From assembly GCA_021648755.1 (NCBI GenBank), contig JAKISG010000010.1:1-64000 (forward strand): DNA of 64,000 bases. Direction: 5' to 3'. Below the pieces are notes generated by a model. It had not been told where the DNA came from, searched no databases, and saw only the letters and a program-made list of their open reading frames with translations. The stretch comes from Flavobacteriaceae bacterium. Lineage in GTDB: Bacteria; Bacteroidota; Bacteroidia; Flavobacteriales; Flavobacteriaceae. Positions 43,159 through 52,333 of the stretch are shown here, in pieces (position 1 is the stretch's first letter; the number at the start of each line of letters is the position of its first letter). The position numbers and the translations under genes were made by a program.

Positions 43159-44922
43159 TTATTCTACTTCATAAACTATAGGTAAAGTATATAGTATTGG
43201 TTCGCTTTTTCCATTTTTACGACCAGGCTTCATTTTTGGTAATAAACTCACTACTCTTAACGCTTCTTTCTCTAAAACTTTATGCTGACCTCTTATTTTA
43301 AGAACATTAACGTTACCGTTTCTATCTATAATAAATGAAACATTTATTCTTTTTCGACCTTTATCTAAATCTAAATCTTGAGTTAGTCTAGTATTAAATT
43401 TATTACTAATAAATTTTGTTATTTTAGACATTAAACACTTCTTTTTAAACACTTCACTACCTTTCTTTTCACAACCTGGATAAATAGGAGATTTTTCAAT
43501 AGTGGTTAAAGTCTCTATTTTTGGTTTTTTGACAGGCTCTAACTTTTTAGGTTCTAATTTTTCTGGTTCATCAATAATTTTCGGTTCTTCTTTTTCTACT
43601 AAAGCATTTGTTAAATCATTCTTACTATTTACGAAGTTGTCTAAATTATTGTTTGTAACTGTTTGTAGAGCCTTAACTGGCTTTTTATTTAATTTCTTTA
43701 GCGATGGTTTAACAGTTTTCTTTGATTTTGACTTTTCTTCTTTATCTTTATCTTTTGAATTATCACTTTCTAAAGTGATTTGATTTGCATTTGCAATTGA
43801 ATCTATATAGCGTTGACTTTGAAAATCTAATAATTGATTATTTGCATCTGCCAATTCAATAGAGTCTTTATACCTTCTGTTTTCATATTCGGACAATGTT
43901 TTATCCTTGTCATTTTTTTTTAATGAATTTTTATTCAGATAATTCCATGATAAAAAAATTATGGATAAAAAAATTAACCCTCCTAGCGCATACATTAAGT
44001 AATTAAGTTTTGAGTTTTGAGCTTTTTTCTCTTTTACTTCATGATCTCTCTTTTCTTTCTTTTTTTTCTTTTTTTTCTTTTTTACTATAGTTGGAATTAC
44101 TTCGGAAACAATATTATTAGTTGCTTTTTTTTTATCAACTTTTTCAATAACATCATTAATTTCAAAAAAAGTAGCATCATTGTCCTCTGTCTCTATATCT
44201 TTTAATTTGGTTTTAACAATGTTAACGTTTTTAACGATATCTAATTTACGTTCAATAAGATTATCATCTTTATGGTCAAAATCATCTTCTAACTTAACTA
44301 TTTCTTTTATTAAATCTTGTTTTTTATTATCAGTGATATTTTCGCTTATTAGAGAAATAACTTTACCCTTTTCTTCTTCTTCTTCTTCTTTTACATTTAC
44401 ATTTACATTTTTAACTTCTATGTTTTCCTTTTTGACATTTTCCTTTTTTTCTACTTTCTCTACATTTTCTTCTTCTTCTTCTTCTTCTTCTTCTTCATTT
44501 TTAACTTCTATGTTTTCCTTTTTGACATTTTCCTTTTTTTCTACCTTCTCTACATTTTCTTCTTCTTTTTCTTTCTCTTCTTCTTCATTTTTAACTTCTA
44601 TATTTTCCTTTTTGACATTTTCCTTTTTTTCTACCTTCTCTACATTTTCTTCTTCTTTTTCTTTCTCTTCTTTTACATTTTTAACTTCTATGTTTTCCTT
44701 TTTGACATCCTCCCTTTTTTCTACCTTCTCTTCTTCTTTCTCTTCTTTTACATTTTTGACATTCTTTTTCGCTTCTGAATTTTCAGTTATTTGACTATCC
44801 GTAAATTTTTTTTTGTTCTTTATTTTTGCAGCCTCTAAGGCTGCTAATTTTTGTTCTAAATCAAATCTTATCTTTTCAATTTTTGATTTAGCGTCATCCA
44901 TACTTTCATTGTTAGAACTCAT
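43159..44922 (-). CDS. TonB-family energy transducer with long charged cytoplasmic domain
   Basis: A 587-residue protein. Its C-terminal 90 residues are a TonB/TonB-like domain (VSFIIDRNGNVNVLKIRGQHK, VVSLLPKMKPGRKNGK, LPIVYEVE), which couples proton-motive force to outer-membrane receptors. The single membrane helix lies near residues 307-330 (LMYALGGLIFLSIIFLSW), unlike ordinary TonB, where it is at the N-terminus. Before it is a cytoplasmic region with four 30-residue repeats (EEENVEKVEKKENVKKENIE) and a KKKKKKKKK run. After the helix a Lys/Pro-rich spacer leads to the TonB domain. No ExbB/ExbD lies nearby. Confidence 0.8.
   Translation of the reverse strand: MSSNNESMDDAKSKIEKIRFDLEQKLAALEAAKIKNKKKFTDSQITENSEAKKNVKNVKEEKEEEKVEKREDVKKENIEVKNVKEEKEKEEENVEKVEKKENVKKENIEVKNEEEEKEKEEENVEKVEKKENVKKENIEVKNEEEEEEEEEENVEKVEKKENVKKENIEVKNVNVNVKEEEEEEKGKVISLISENITDNKKQDLIKEIVKLEDDFDHKDDNLIERKLDIVKNVNIVKTKLKDIETEDNDATFFEINDVIEKVDKKKATNNIVSEVIPTIVKKKKKKKKKEKRDHEVKEKKAQNSKLNYLMYALGGLIFLSIIFLSWNYLNKNSLKKNDKDKTLSEYENRRYKDSIELADANNQLLDFQSQRYIDSIANANQITLESDNSKDKDKEEKSKSKKTVKPSLKKLNKKPVKALQTVTNNNLDNFVNSKNDLTNALVEKEEPKIIDEPEKLEPKKLEPVKKPKIETLTTIEKSPIYPGCEKKGSEVFKKKCLMSKITKFISNKFNTRLTQDLDLDKGRKRINVSFIIDRNGNVNVLKIRGQHKVLEKEALRVVSLLPKMKPGRKNGKSEPILYTLPIVYEVE
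44411..44760 (-). repeat. Four tandem 90-bp repeats in the TonB-family gene
   Basis: The word ttaacttcta recurs at 44411, 44501, 44591 and 44681, exactly 90 bp apart. The repeats encode the charged 30-residue unit of the TonB-family protein. Within them tct/tcc-rich runs vary in length, so copy number and length are likely to differ among strains. Confidence 0.85.
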
Positions 44923-45146
44923 ATGTTAAATCATTTAAAACTGTTTATTAATCTTTTTTATAAAATAATTTGAGGCAAATATAAAAAATTTCTTACTAAT
45001 AAATAGTTTTTTATCTTAAAATAAAGTAGGTAAATTACATCACAATTATAATTCTACTAAAGTTCTTGATAAATTTAAAGTTAAATAAAAATTTGCAAAT
45101 ACCTCTAAACTTTGCATAAAATAATCATTAACAATAATTATTTTCT

Positions 45147-45154
45147 TATTTTTG
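45147..45154 (+). promoter_or_regulatory. -7 box upstream of the M28 peptidase gene
   Basis: TATTTTTG matches TAnnTTTG and lies 33 bases before the start codon. No upstream TTG with correct spacing was seen. Confidence 0.4.
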
Positions 45155-45187
45155 CAATTTCTAAATCAAAAACACACTATCTAAATT

Positions 45188-46267
45188 ATGTTAAAAAATA
45201 TACTATTTGTACTAATAATCGCATTAGTATCTTCTTGTAGTACTTCTAAGAATGTTAACACTAATACCCTTTCTGTTGAAAAAAGTACTGAAACTATTGT
45301 GAAAAACACAACAATATCACCAGATATAAAACGATTAGATTTAAAAGAAATTACTCATTATGCAAGTACAATTACACAAAAAGATTTAAAAAAACATGTA
45401 ACAATATTGGCCTCTGATGAATTTGAAGGCAGAATGACTGGTGAAAAAGGACAAAAAATGGCTGCAAATTACATGAAAGAATTTTATAAAAAAATAGGTG
45501 TTGAGCCAGGTATTACAAAAACAAAAAAATATTTTCAAACCATACCAAAAAAATTTTTAAAAGGCAGATCAAATGGCGATACAGAAAATGTATTAGGGTT
45601 TATTTATGGTAGTGAAAAGCCAGAAGAATTAATAATTATTTCAGCACATTATGACCATCTGGGTATTAAAGGAAACAAAGTATATAATGGTGCTGATGAT
45701 AATTGCTCTGGAACCTCTGCAGTTTTAGAAATAGCTCAAGCTTTTAGAAAAGCAGTTGAAGAAGGCAAAGGACCAAAACGCTCGATCTTATTCATAAACT
45801 TTACTGCCGAAGAACTTGGTTTATTCGGCTCTTCATATTATACTACAAACCCAGTTTATCCGTTAAAAAACACAGTAGTCAATTTAAATATTGATATGGT
45901 AGGTCGTGTAGATGATAGACATAAGGATAACCCTAATTTTATATACTTAATTGGCGCTGATAAAATTAGTACAGAATTACATCATATATCAGAAGCCGTA
46001 AATAAAAAATATACCCATTTAGAATTAGATTATAAATATAATGATGAAAATGACCCAAATCGTTTTTATTATAGGTCAGACCACTATAATTTTGCTAAAA
46101 ACGGAATTCCAATAATATTTTATTTCAATGGTGTACATGATGATTATCATAAAGAAAGTGATACTGTTGACAAAATAAACTTTGAAATTTTAGAAAAAAG
46201 AACAAAATTAGTATTTTTTACTGCTTGGGAAATCGCAAATCGCGAAGAACGCATTAAGATTGATTAA
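45188..46267 (+). CDS. M28 family metallopeptidase, lipoprotein
   Basis: A 359-residue aminopeptidase-like zinc protein. A lipoprotein signal ends in the lipobox SSCS (Cys17). The two-zinc centre is assigned from ISAHYDHLG, YNGADDNCSGTSAV, FTAEELGLFGS, LNIDMVGR and FYYRSDHYNF. It is anchored in the cell envelope and may remove N-terminal residues or dipeptides from proteins. The family also includes glutaminyl cyclases; the EELGLFGS motif favours peptidase. Confidence 0.93.
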   Translation: MLKNILFVLIIALVSSCSTSKNVNTNTLSVEKSTETIVKNTTISPDIKRLDLKEITHYASTITQKDLKKHVTILASDEFEGRMTGEKGQKMAANYMKEFYKKIGVEPGITKTKKYFQTIPKKFLKGRSNGDTENVLGFIYGSEKPEELIIISAHYDHLGIKGNKVYNGADDNCSGTSAVLEIAQAFRKAVEEGKGPKRSILFINFTAEELGLFGSSYYTTNPVYPLKNTVVNLNIDMVGRVDDRHKDNPNFIYLIGADKISTELHHISEAVNKKYTHLELDYKYNDENDPNRFYYRSDHYNFAKNGIPIIFYFNGVHDDYHKESDTVDKINFEILEKRTKLVFFTAWEIANREERIKID

Positions 46268-46321
46268 ATAACTCGATACGTATGCAACTATATAGCATGC
46301 CTATTATAAAAATAATATAAC

Positions 46322-47398
46322 ATATACACCGTAGTAGACATAGAAACAACAGGAGGAGAATTCAATGAAGAAGGAATTACTGAAATTGCTATCTTTAAAT
46401 TTGATGGTAATAATGTCATTGATACATTTATTAGTTTAATTAATCCAGAAAAAGAAATCCAACCTTTTGTAGTTAACCTAACGGGTATTAATAATAAAAT
46501 GTTAATCAACGCACCCAAATTTTATGAAGTTGCTAAACGGATTCTTGAAATTACTGAAAACACTATTTTAATAGCTCACAATGCTAGTTTTGATTATCGA
46601 GTAATACAGACAGAATTTAGTCGCTTAGGTTATAATTTTAAAAGAGAGACACTTTGTACTGTACAGTTGAGTAAAAAAATATTCCCTAACTTACCCAAAT
46701 ATAAATTAGGCGCCCTTTGTCACTCTTTAGGAATACCAATTTATAATAGACATAGAGCAGAAGGAGATGCATTTGCAACAGTAAAACTTTTTGAACAGTT
46801 ATTACATAAAGATGTTGCTAAAGAAATTATTATTAAAGCCATAAAACCAATTAGCACAAAACTATCTGATAGGTTATTACAAATTTTAACAGATTTACCA
46901 TCTAAAACAGGCTTATTTTATTTTTACAATAACGAAGGTAAAATTTTATATATTAATAAAAGTAAAAACATAAAAAAAACAATAAATAACCTGTTTTTAA
47001 GAGAAGTAAAAAAGATTAAAAATTTAGTTTCTAAAACAGAAAACATAAGTTTTGATTTATTAGGTAATGATTTAATGTGTGATTTAAAATTACATAAAGA
47101 ATTAAAATTACACCAACCAAGATACAACCAAAATCGAAAACAAAAACTGAATCTTAACAATTTTAGTAATGCGAACATGCTTATTATTGATAATGGAAGG
47201 CATAATGCCGAACAATCTGTAATATTGATAGAAAACAATACATATATTGGCAATACTTTCGTAGATTTAAACTACCAAATAAATAATATTAAAATTTTAC
47301 GTAGCTTGGTAAACTTAGAAATTAACGATAATCATAATAATTTTTTAATTAAAAATTACTTACAAAAAAATAAAGTAAAAAGAATAATCCGTTTTTAA
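46322..47398 (+). CDS. DEDDh exonuclease fused to a GIY-YIG-like domain, no canonical start
   Basis: The frame from 46316 has no ATG, GTG or TTG until 46499, yet residues encoded from 46331 are a perfect exonuclease I motif: VVDIETTGG. The expected family start (M-Y-x-V-V-D-I-E-T-T-G) falls on ATA at 46322. Further motifs are NLTGINN, LIAHNASFDYRVI, and HRAEGDAFATVKLF (His, Asp of DEDDh). The C-terminal half has PSKTGLFYFYNNEGKILYINKSK, a diverged GIY-YIG/UvrC-N-like motif. It resembles DNA polymerase III epsilon fused to a Cho-type nuclease. Either ATA is used or the start was lost and only the ATG at 46499 remains, which would remove the first catalytic acids. Confidence 0.7.
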   Translation: MYTVVDIETTGGEFNEEGITEIAIFKFDGNNVIDTFISLINPEKEIQPFVVNLTGINNKMLINAPKFYEVAKRILEITENTILIAHNASFDYRVIQTEFSRLGYNFKRETLCTVQLSKKIFPNLPKYKLGALCHSLGIPIYNRHRAEGDAFATVKLFEQLLHKDVAKEIIIKAIKPISTKLSDRLLQILTDLPSKTGLFYFYNNEGKILYINKSKNIKKTINNLFLREVKKIKNLVSKTENISFDLLGNDLMCDLKLHKELKLHQPRYNQNRKQKLNLNNFSNANMLIIDNGRHNAEQSVILIENNTYIGNTFVDLNYQINNIKILRSLVNLEINDNHNNFLIKNYLQKNKVKRIIRF

Positions 47399-47399
47399 A

Positions 47400-48227
47400 T
47401 TGAATAAAAAAACAACCAATAAAAATTGGAAACCTCGTTTACACGAAATCATTTACGAGGCTGATACTAAAGAAGGTAAACTTTTTGATATTATTTTATT
47501 GTTTTTAATTTTAACAAGTATAATCTTAGTTATGCTTGAAAGTGTTCAAAGCTTTAATAATAAATATGCCTCTTTTTTTAATATTGCAGAATGGATAATT
47601 ACGATATTATTTACGATAGAATATTTTGCAAGAATTATTTCAATTAAAAAACCAAAATCATATATTTTTAGTTTTTACGGAATCATTGATTTACTTTCGA
47701 CTATCCCTATGTATTTAGCCATATTTTTTACAGGCTCACATGCTTTAATTGCTTTACGAGCTTTACGCTTAATGCGCGTTTTTAGAATATTAAAACTAAC
47801 TCGTTTTATTGGCGCATCAAACAATTTAATGGAAGCTTTAAGAGCAAGTAGAGCTAAAATCTATGTATTTTTAAGTTTTGTTGTTGTTCTATGCATTATT
47901 CTAGGTACAATAATGTATTTAATTGAAGGCGAAGAAAATGGTTTTACAAGCATACCTAGATCTGCATATTGGGCAATAGTTACCTTAACCACTGTTGGTT
48001 ATGGCGATATTGCGCCACACACCCCTTTAGGTCAATTTGTGGCCAGTTTAATTATGATTTTGGGTTATGGTATTATCGCAATACCAACAGGAATTGTATC
48101 TGCCGAAATGACCAAAAAAGGGCACAAAAAAATACAGGTTAATACCCAATCTTGTTCAAATTGTACAAATGAAAACCATAATGATAATGCGAAATTTTGC
48201 TATAAATGCGGCGAAAAATTAGACTAA
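47400..48227 (+). CDS. Voltage-gated-type cation channel with C-terminal zinc ribbon
   Basis: A 275-residue channel of the Kv/ion-transport family. It has six helices; S4 has repeated Arg (LRALRLMRVFRILKLTRF) and the filter is TTVGYGD, so K+ is the likely ion. The C-terminal tail has two CxxC pairs (CSNCTNEN, FCYKCGEK), a zinc ribbon. The start is TTG at 47400, one base past the stop of the exonuclease gene, so coupling is likely. Confidence 0.9.
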   Translation: MNKKTTNKNWKPRLHEIIYEADTKEGKLFDIILLFLILTSIILVMLESVQSFNNKYASFFNIAEWIITILFTIEYFARIISIKKPKSYIFSFYGIIDLLSTIPMYLAIFFTGSHALIALRALRLMRVFRILKLTRFIGASNNLMEALRASRAKIYVFLSFVVVLCIILGTIMYLIEGEENGFTSIPRSAYWAIVTLTTVGYGDIAPHTPLGQFVASLIMILGYGIIAIPTGIVSAEMTKKGHKKIQVNTQSCSNCTNENHNDNAKFCYKCGEKLD

Positions 48228-48325
48228 ACTTGGTCTCGAAACCAAACATTATGTATTAAAATCAACAAAAACAATATAAAATCAACAAAAATTATAGTAG
48301 AGATTTTTATTAAATTGAAAACTTT

Positions 48326-49240
48326 ATGAATAAAAAGAATAAATACATAATTACTATAGTTGGTACAACTGCCATTGGCAAAACCGCTTTAGGTATTAAG
48401 GTAGCAAATTATTTTAACTGTGAAATTATTTCAGCAGATTCTCGTCAGTTTTTTAAAGAAATGAATATTGGTACAGCAGTCCCAACTAAAGAAGAACAGC
48501 GCCAAGTAAAACACCATTTTATTCAAAATTTATCTATTTTTGAGAACTATTCTGTAGGCGATTTTGAAAAAGATGCGCTACATAAAATTAAAGAACTTCA
48601 TATAAATAATGACTTTATAGTTTTACTTGGAGGAAGTGGTTTGTATATAGATGCAGTTTTAAAAGGCTTAGATTATTTTCCGAAAGTAGATACCCTAATA
48701 AGAGAAAATCTAAAACAAGATTTAGCTAAAAATGGAATTGAAACACTTCAAAACAGATTAAAAAAATTAGATATAGTTTCTTATAAAACAATTGAAATTA
48801 ATAACCCACAACGCTTAATACGTGCTTTAGAGATTTGTATAGGTTCAGGTAAACCGTATTCTTTATTTTTAAATAAAGAAAAAGGAATTGAAAGAAATTT
48901 TAAATCTATAAAAATTGGATTAACAGCAGAAAGACAATTAATTTATAAGCGTATAAATAAACGTGTTGATTTTATGGTAGAAAAAGGCTTAGTTGTAGAG
49001 GCAAAAAAATTACATCAATTTAAACACTTAAATGCACTAAAAACAGTAGGTTATAAAGAATTATTTACGCATTTTGAAGATAAAATAACATTAGATTTTG
49101 CCATCGAAGAAATTAAAAAAAATACAAGACGTTTTGCAAAAAGACAAATAACTTGGTTTAAAAGAGACCCTAAAATTAAATGGTTTGACTATACAGAAAA
49201 TCACAAAAATATAATTAACTATTTAGCCCCACTTTTATAA
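48326..49240 (+). CDS. miaA: tRNA dimethylallyltransferase
   Basis: A 304-residue enzyme that adds a dimethylallyl group to A37 of tRNAs reading UNN codons. It has P-loop GTTAIGKTALG, SADSRQFFKEMNIGTAVP, LGGSGLYIDAVLKG, and the C-terminal RRFAKRQITWFKRDPKIKW. Typical length. Confidence 0.95.
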   Translation: MNKKNKYIITIVGTTAIGKTALGIKVANYFNCEIISADSRQFFKEMNIGTAVPTKEEQRQVKHHFIQNLSIFENYSVGDFEKDALHKIKELHINNDFIVLLGGSGLYIDAVLKGLDYFPKVDTLIRENLKQDLAKNGIETLQNRLKKLDIVSYKTIEINNPQRLIRALEICIGSGKPYSLFLNKEKGIERNFKSIKIGLTAERQLIYKRINKRVDFMVEKGLVVEAKKLHQFKHLNALKTVGYKELFTHFEDKITLDFAIEEIKKNTRRFAKRQITWFKRDPKIKWFDYTENHKNIINYLAPLL

Positions 49241-49301
49241 TATAATTTTTAGTGCTAAAAAGAAGGAAAATAAATTTGAAAAAATTATATGGAAGTATTA
49301 T

Positions 49302-49331
49302 TTGTCAAACAAATAAATAATGTTACTTTTG
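49302..49331 (+). promoter_or_regulatory. Promoter of rplM-rpsI
   Basis: TTG (49302-49304), a 19-bp spacer and TACTTTTG (49324-49331) match the flavobacterial consensus TTG-N17/19-TAnnTTTG exactly. The start codon of rplM is 46 bases on. Confidence 0.75.
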
Positions 49332-49377
49332 CCAACTCTTTAGAGTAAAGAGGAATATTTTAATAAAAATTATACGT

Positions 49378-49833
49378 GTGAACACATTAAGTTACAAAAC
49401 AGTATCTGCTAACAAAGCAACCGTAAATAAAGAGTGGTTAATTGTTGATGCTGAAGGAGAAGTCTTAGGCAGATTAGCATCTAGAGTTGCAAAACTAATT
49501 AGAGGTAAATACAAACCTAACTTTACACCTCACGTTGATTGCGGAGACAATGTTGTCGTAATCAATGCTGAGAAGATAAAATTAACGGGTAAAAAATGGA
49601 CGGATAAAATCTATATGCGTCATACAGGTTACCCAGGAGGACAAAGAACGTTAACTGCCATCCAAATGTTTGACAAAGACCCAATTAGATTAGTAGAGAA
49701 AGCAGTTAAAGGTATGTTGCCAAAGAATAAACTAGGTAGTGCAATTTATAAAAATTTGTATGTTTATGTGGGTAATGAACATAAACAAGAAGCACAAAAC
49801 CCTAAAATAATTAATTTAAAAGATTTAAAGTAA
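49378..49833 (+). CDS. rplM: 50S ribosomal protein L13
   Basis: A 151-residue ribosomal protein that binds 23S rRNA early in assembly. It has the signature GRLASRVAKLIRGKYKPNFTP and VKGMLPKNKLG. GTG is the start codon (there is no suitable ATG). Next gene is rpsI, 1 bp later, the near-universal pair. Codon usage is strongly biased, as expected for high expression. Confidence 0.96.
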   Translation: MNTLSYKTVSANKATVNKEWLIVDAEGEVLGRLASRVAKLIRGKYKPNFTPHVDCGDNVVVINAEKIKLTGKKWTDKIYMRHTGYPGGQRTLTAIQMFDKDPIRLVEKAVKGMLPKNKLGSAIYKNLYVYVGNEHKQEAQNPKIINLKDLK

Positions 49834-49834
49834 T

Positions 49835-50221
49835 ATGGATACTATTCATAAAATAGGTAGAAGAAAAACAGCAGTTGCTCGTGTATATATGAGTGAAGGT
49901 TCAGGTAAAATGACTGTAAATAATAAAGATGTGAATGATTATTTCACTACAGGTACTTTACAGTTTAAATTAAATCAACCATTTGTACTTACTGAAAATG
50001 TTGCTAAATTTGATATTTCAGTAAATGTTTTTGGAGGAGGGATTACTGGTCAAGCAGAAGCAATTCGCTTAGCAATTTCTAGAGCACTTTGCGAATTAGA
50101 TGAAGAAAATAGAAAAATGTTAAAACCAGAAGGTTTATTAACTAGAGATCCAAGAATGGTAGAACGTAAAAAGTTCGGTCAGAAAAAAGCACGTAAGAAA
50201 TTCCAATTCTCTAAACGTTAA
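49835..50221 (+). CDS. rpsI: 30S ribosomal protein S9
   Basis: A 128-residue protein that touches the P-site tRNA with its basic tail (LTRDPRMVERKKFGQKKARKKF, ending KR). Begins HKIGRRKTAVARVYMSEGSG. Located 1 bp after rplM. Confidence 0.97.
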   Translation: MDTIHKIGRRKTAVARVYMSEGSGKMTVNNKDVNDYFTTGTLQFKLNQPFVLTENVAKFDISVNVFGGGITGQAEAIRLAISRALCELDEENRKMLKPEGLLTRDPRMVERKKFGQKKARKKFQFSKR

Positions 50222-50368
50222 ATACTTTAGTCTGAACCTTGAGTTTGGTACAATCTAAAATAGAAAAATCAGAAATTAAAAAAGTTTAGCATCCAAATAA
50301 ATGAGACTCTAAAAACAAAGACTACTTATTTATTGCTAAAAATATAAACGGAACGTAAACTAAATAAA

Positions 50369-51097
50369 ATGAAAAAAATAGAAGTAAAAAATTTGCTAGA
50401 CGCAGGTGTTCACTTTGGACATTTAACAAGAAAATGGAATCCTAATATGGCTTCTTACATCTACACAGAACGTAAAGGTGTTCATATTATCGATTTATAC
50501 AAAACTGTCGCAAAAATTGAAGAATCGCAAAAAGCACTTCAAAAAATAGCAGCATCAGGTAGAAAAATTTTATATGTTTCTACTAAAAAACAAGCCAAAG
50601 AAATTATCGCAAAAAATGCAGGATCAGTTAATATGCCATATATCGCTGAAAGATGGCCAGGTGGGATGCTAACTAACTTTGTTACTATTCGTAAAGCAGT
50701 TAAGAAAATGAGTGTTATTGATAGAATGAAAGTAGATGGCTCTTTTGACGCTTTATCAAAAAGAGAAAAATTACAAATTAACCGTACAAGACTAAAATTA
50801 GAAAAAAACTTAGGCTCTATTACTGATATGACTCGTTTACCAGGAGCATTAATTGTAGTAGATATTAAAAGAGAACATATTGCAATTGCAGAAGCACGTA
50901 AATTAAACATTCCTATTTTTGCAATGGTAGATACTAATTCTGACCCTAGATTAATTGATTTTGTACTACCGTCTAATGATGATGCATCAAAATCTATCGA
51001 AGAAGTTTTAAGTTATCTAACCGAAGCTATTTCTGAAGGTCTCGCTGAAAGAAAAGCAGGTAAAGAGAAAGAAGTAAAAGAAGAATCAAAAAGTTAA
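50369..51097 (+). CDS. rpsB: 30S ribosomal protein S2
   Basis: A 242-residue ribosomal protein. It has LLDAGVHFGHLTRKWNPNM, the AERWPGGMLTNFVTIRKAVK signature and PIFAMVDTNSDPRLIDFVLP. The C-terminus is charged (ERKAGKEKEVKEESKS). A terminator stands between it and tsf, so tsf probably also has its own promoter or relies on read-through. Confidence 0.97.
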   Translation: MKKIEVKNLLDAGVHFGHLTRKWNPNMASYIYTERKGVHIIDLYKTVAKIEESQKALQKIAASGRKILYVSTKKQAKEIIAKNAGSVNMPYIAERWPGGMLTNFVTIRKAVKKMSVIDRMKVDGSFDALSKREKLQINRTRLKLEKNLGSITDMTRLPGALIVVDIKREHIAIAEARKLNIPIFAMVDTNSDPRLIDFVLPSNDDASKSIEEVLSYLTEAISEGLAERKAGKEKEVKEESKS

Positions 51098-51171
51098 ATT
51101 TATAGAAATGATATTTCCTCTAAATTCGTTAACTGACGAAAAACAGAAATTTCACTTATAATTATAAAAAT

Positions 51172-51206
51172 AAATGCCGATCCGATACCTACTGGACGGC
51201 ATTTTT
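51172..51206 (+). terminator. Terminator between rpsB and tsf
   Basis: aaatgccg (51172-51179) pairs with cggcattt (51197-51204), with inner tcc/gga pairs after a one-base bulge, followed by T. It lies 68 bp after rpsB. Confidence 0.6.
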
Positions 51207-51265
51207 AAAATGGAATTAATTAATAACAGATGCTACAATAATAACAGCATAAAAAAATCAAAAAA

Positions 51266-52231
51266 ATGTCAAAAATAAGCGCAGCAGACGTAAAAAAATT
51301 AAGAGAGGCAACAGGTGCTGGTATGATGGACTGTAAAAATGCATTAATAGAAGCAAATGGTAATTTTGAAGAAGCAATATCTGTACTTCGTAAAAAAGGA
51401 CAAAAAGTTGCTGCAAAAAGAGCAGATAGAGAATCTAGCGAAGGTATTGCAATTGCAAAAGTAAATGCAACTAATACAGTCGGTGTTGCTATTGTTTTAG
51501 CATGTGAAACTGATTTTGTTGGTAAAAATGATTCCTTTAAAGAATTAGCATCACAATTTGCAGATATCGCTATGAACCATACTGACAGAGACTCATTTTT
51601 AGCTGCTGATTTTGATGGTATGACTGTTGCCGAAAAATTAATTGAACAAACAGGAGTTATTGGTGAAAAAATTGAAATTCCTGCTTTTGAAAGAATAGAA
51701 GCAAACTATGTAGGCTCATATATTCACGGTAATAAAATTGCTGCTATTGTTGGTTTAAACAATACTGTTGATAAAGCAGACGTATTAACTAAAGATTTAG
51801 CAATGCAAGCAGCTTCTATGGGAGCAACTACATTATCTTATAAAGATTTTACAGCTACATTTATTGCTAATGAAACCGAAGCAAGAATTGCAGTTATAGA
51901 AAAAGAAAATGAAGAATTAGAACGTTTAGGTAAGCATCTTAAAAATGTGCCCCAATATATTTCTAGAGCACAATTATCTGATGCCGTTTTAGCACAAGCA
52001 GAAGAAGATGCAAAAAAACAATTAGCTGCAGAAGGTAAACCAGAAAAAATTTGGAATAATATCTTACCAGGTAAAATACAACGCTTTATTTCTGATAATA
52101 CAACTTTAGATCAAGAACAATGTCTATTAGATCAAAATTTTATTAAAGATGAAAAGAAAAGTGTTACAGATTATATAAAAACTTATGGTGATGTTGCTGT
52201 TTCTAGTTTTAAACGTGTCACTTTAGGATAG
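51266..52231 (+). CDS. tsf: Elongation factor Ts
   Basis: A 321-residue nucleotide-exchange factor for EF-Tu. It has the N-terminal UBA-like domain with VKKLREATGAGMMDCKNAL, the EF-Ts signature ALACETDFVG-like VLACETDFVGKNDSF, and IAAIVGL. Slightly longer than the E. coli form, as in other Bacteroidota. Confidence 0.97.
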   Translation: MSKISAADVKKLREATGAGMMDCKNALIEANGNFEEAISVLRKKGQKVAAKRADRESSEGIAIAKVNATNTVGVAIVLACETDFVGKNDSFKELASQFADIAMNHTDRDSFLAADFDGMTVAEKLIEQTGVIGEKIEIPAFERIEANYVGSYIHGNKIAAIVGLNNTVDKADVLTKDLAMQAASMGATTLSYKDFTATFIANETEARIAVIEKENEELERLGKHLKNVPQYISRAQLSDAVLAQAEEDAKKQLAAEGKPEKIWNNILPGKIQRFISDNTTLDQEQCLLDQNFIKDEKKSVTDYIKTYGDVAVSSFKRVTLG

Positions 52232-52304
52232 TTATATTAGAAAATTAAAATAATACATAAGCGAAAAATTCATTTTTAAATGCATATAAAATAATATATT
52301 TTTT

Positions 52305-52312
52305 TATATTTG
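52305..52312 (+). promoter_or_regulatory. -7 box of yceD-rpmF
   Basis: TATATTTG is an exact TAnnTTTG box, and the ATG of the DUF177 gene is 22 bases after it. Confidence 0.5.
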
Positions 52313-52333
52313 CACGCTCAAAAGAGGATACTT

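Noticed and set aside
44180..44794. 204-residue plus-strand frame rich in Phe, Ser and Thr opposite the TonB-family gene
   Set aside because: It is the reverse complement of Lys/Glu repeat codons; the opposite frame encodes a clear TonB domain with a membrane helix.
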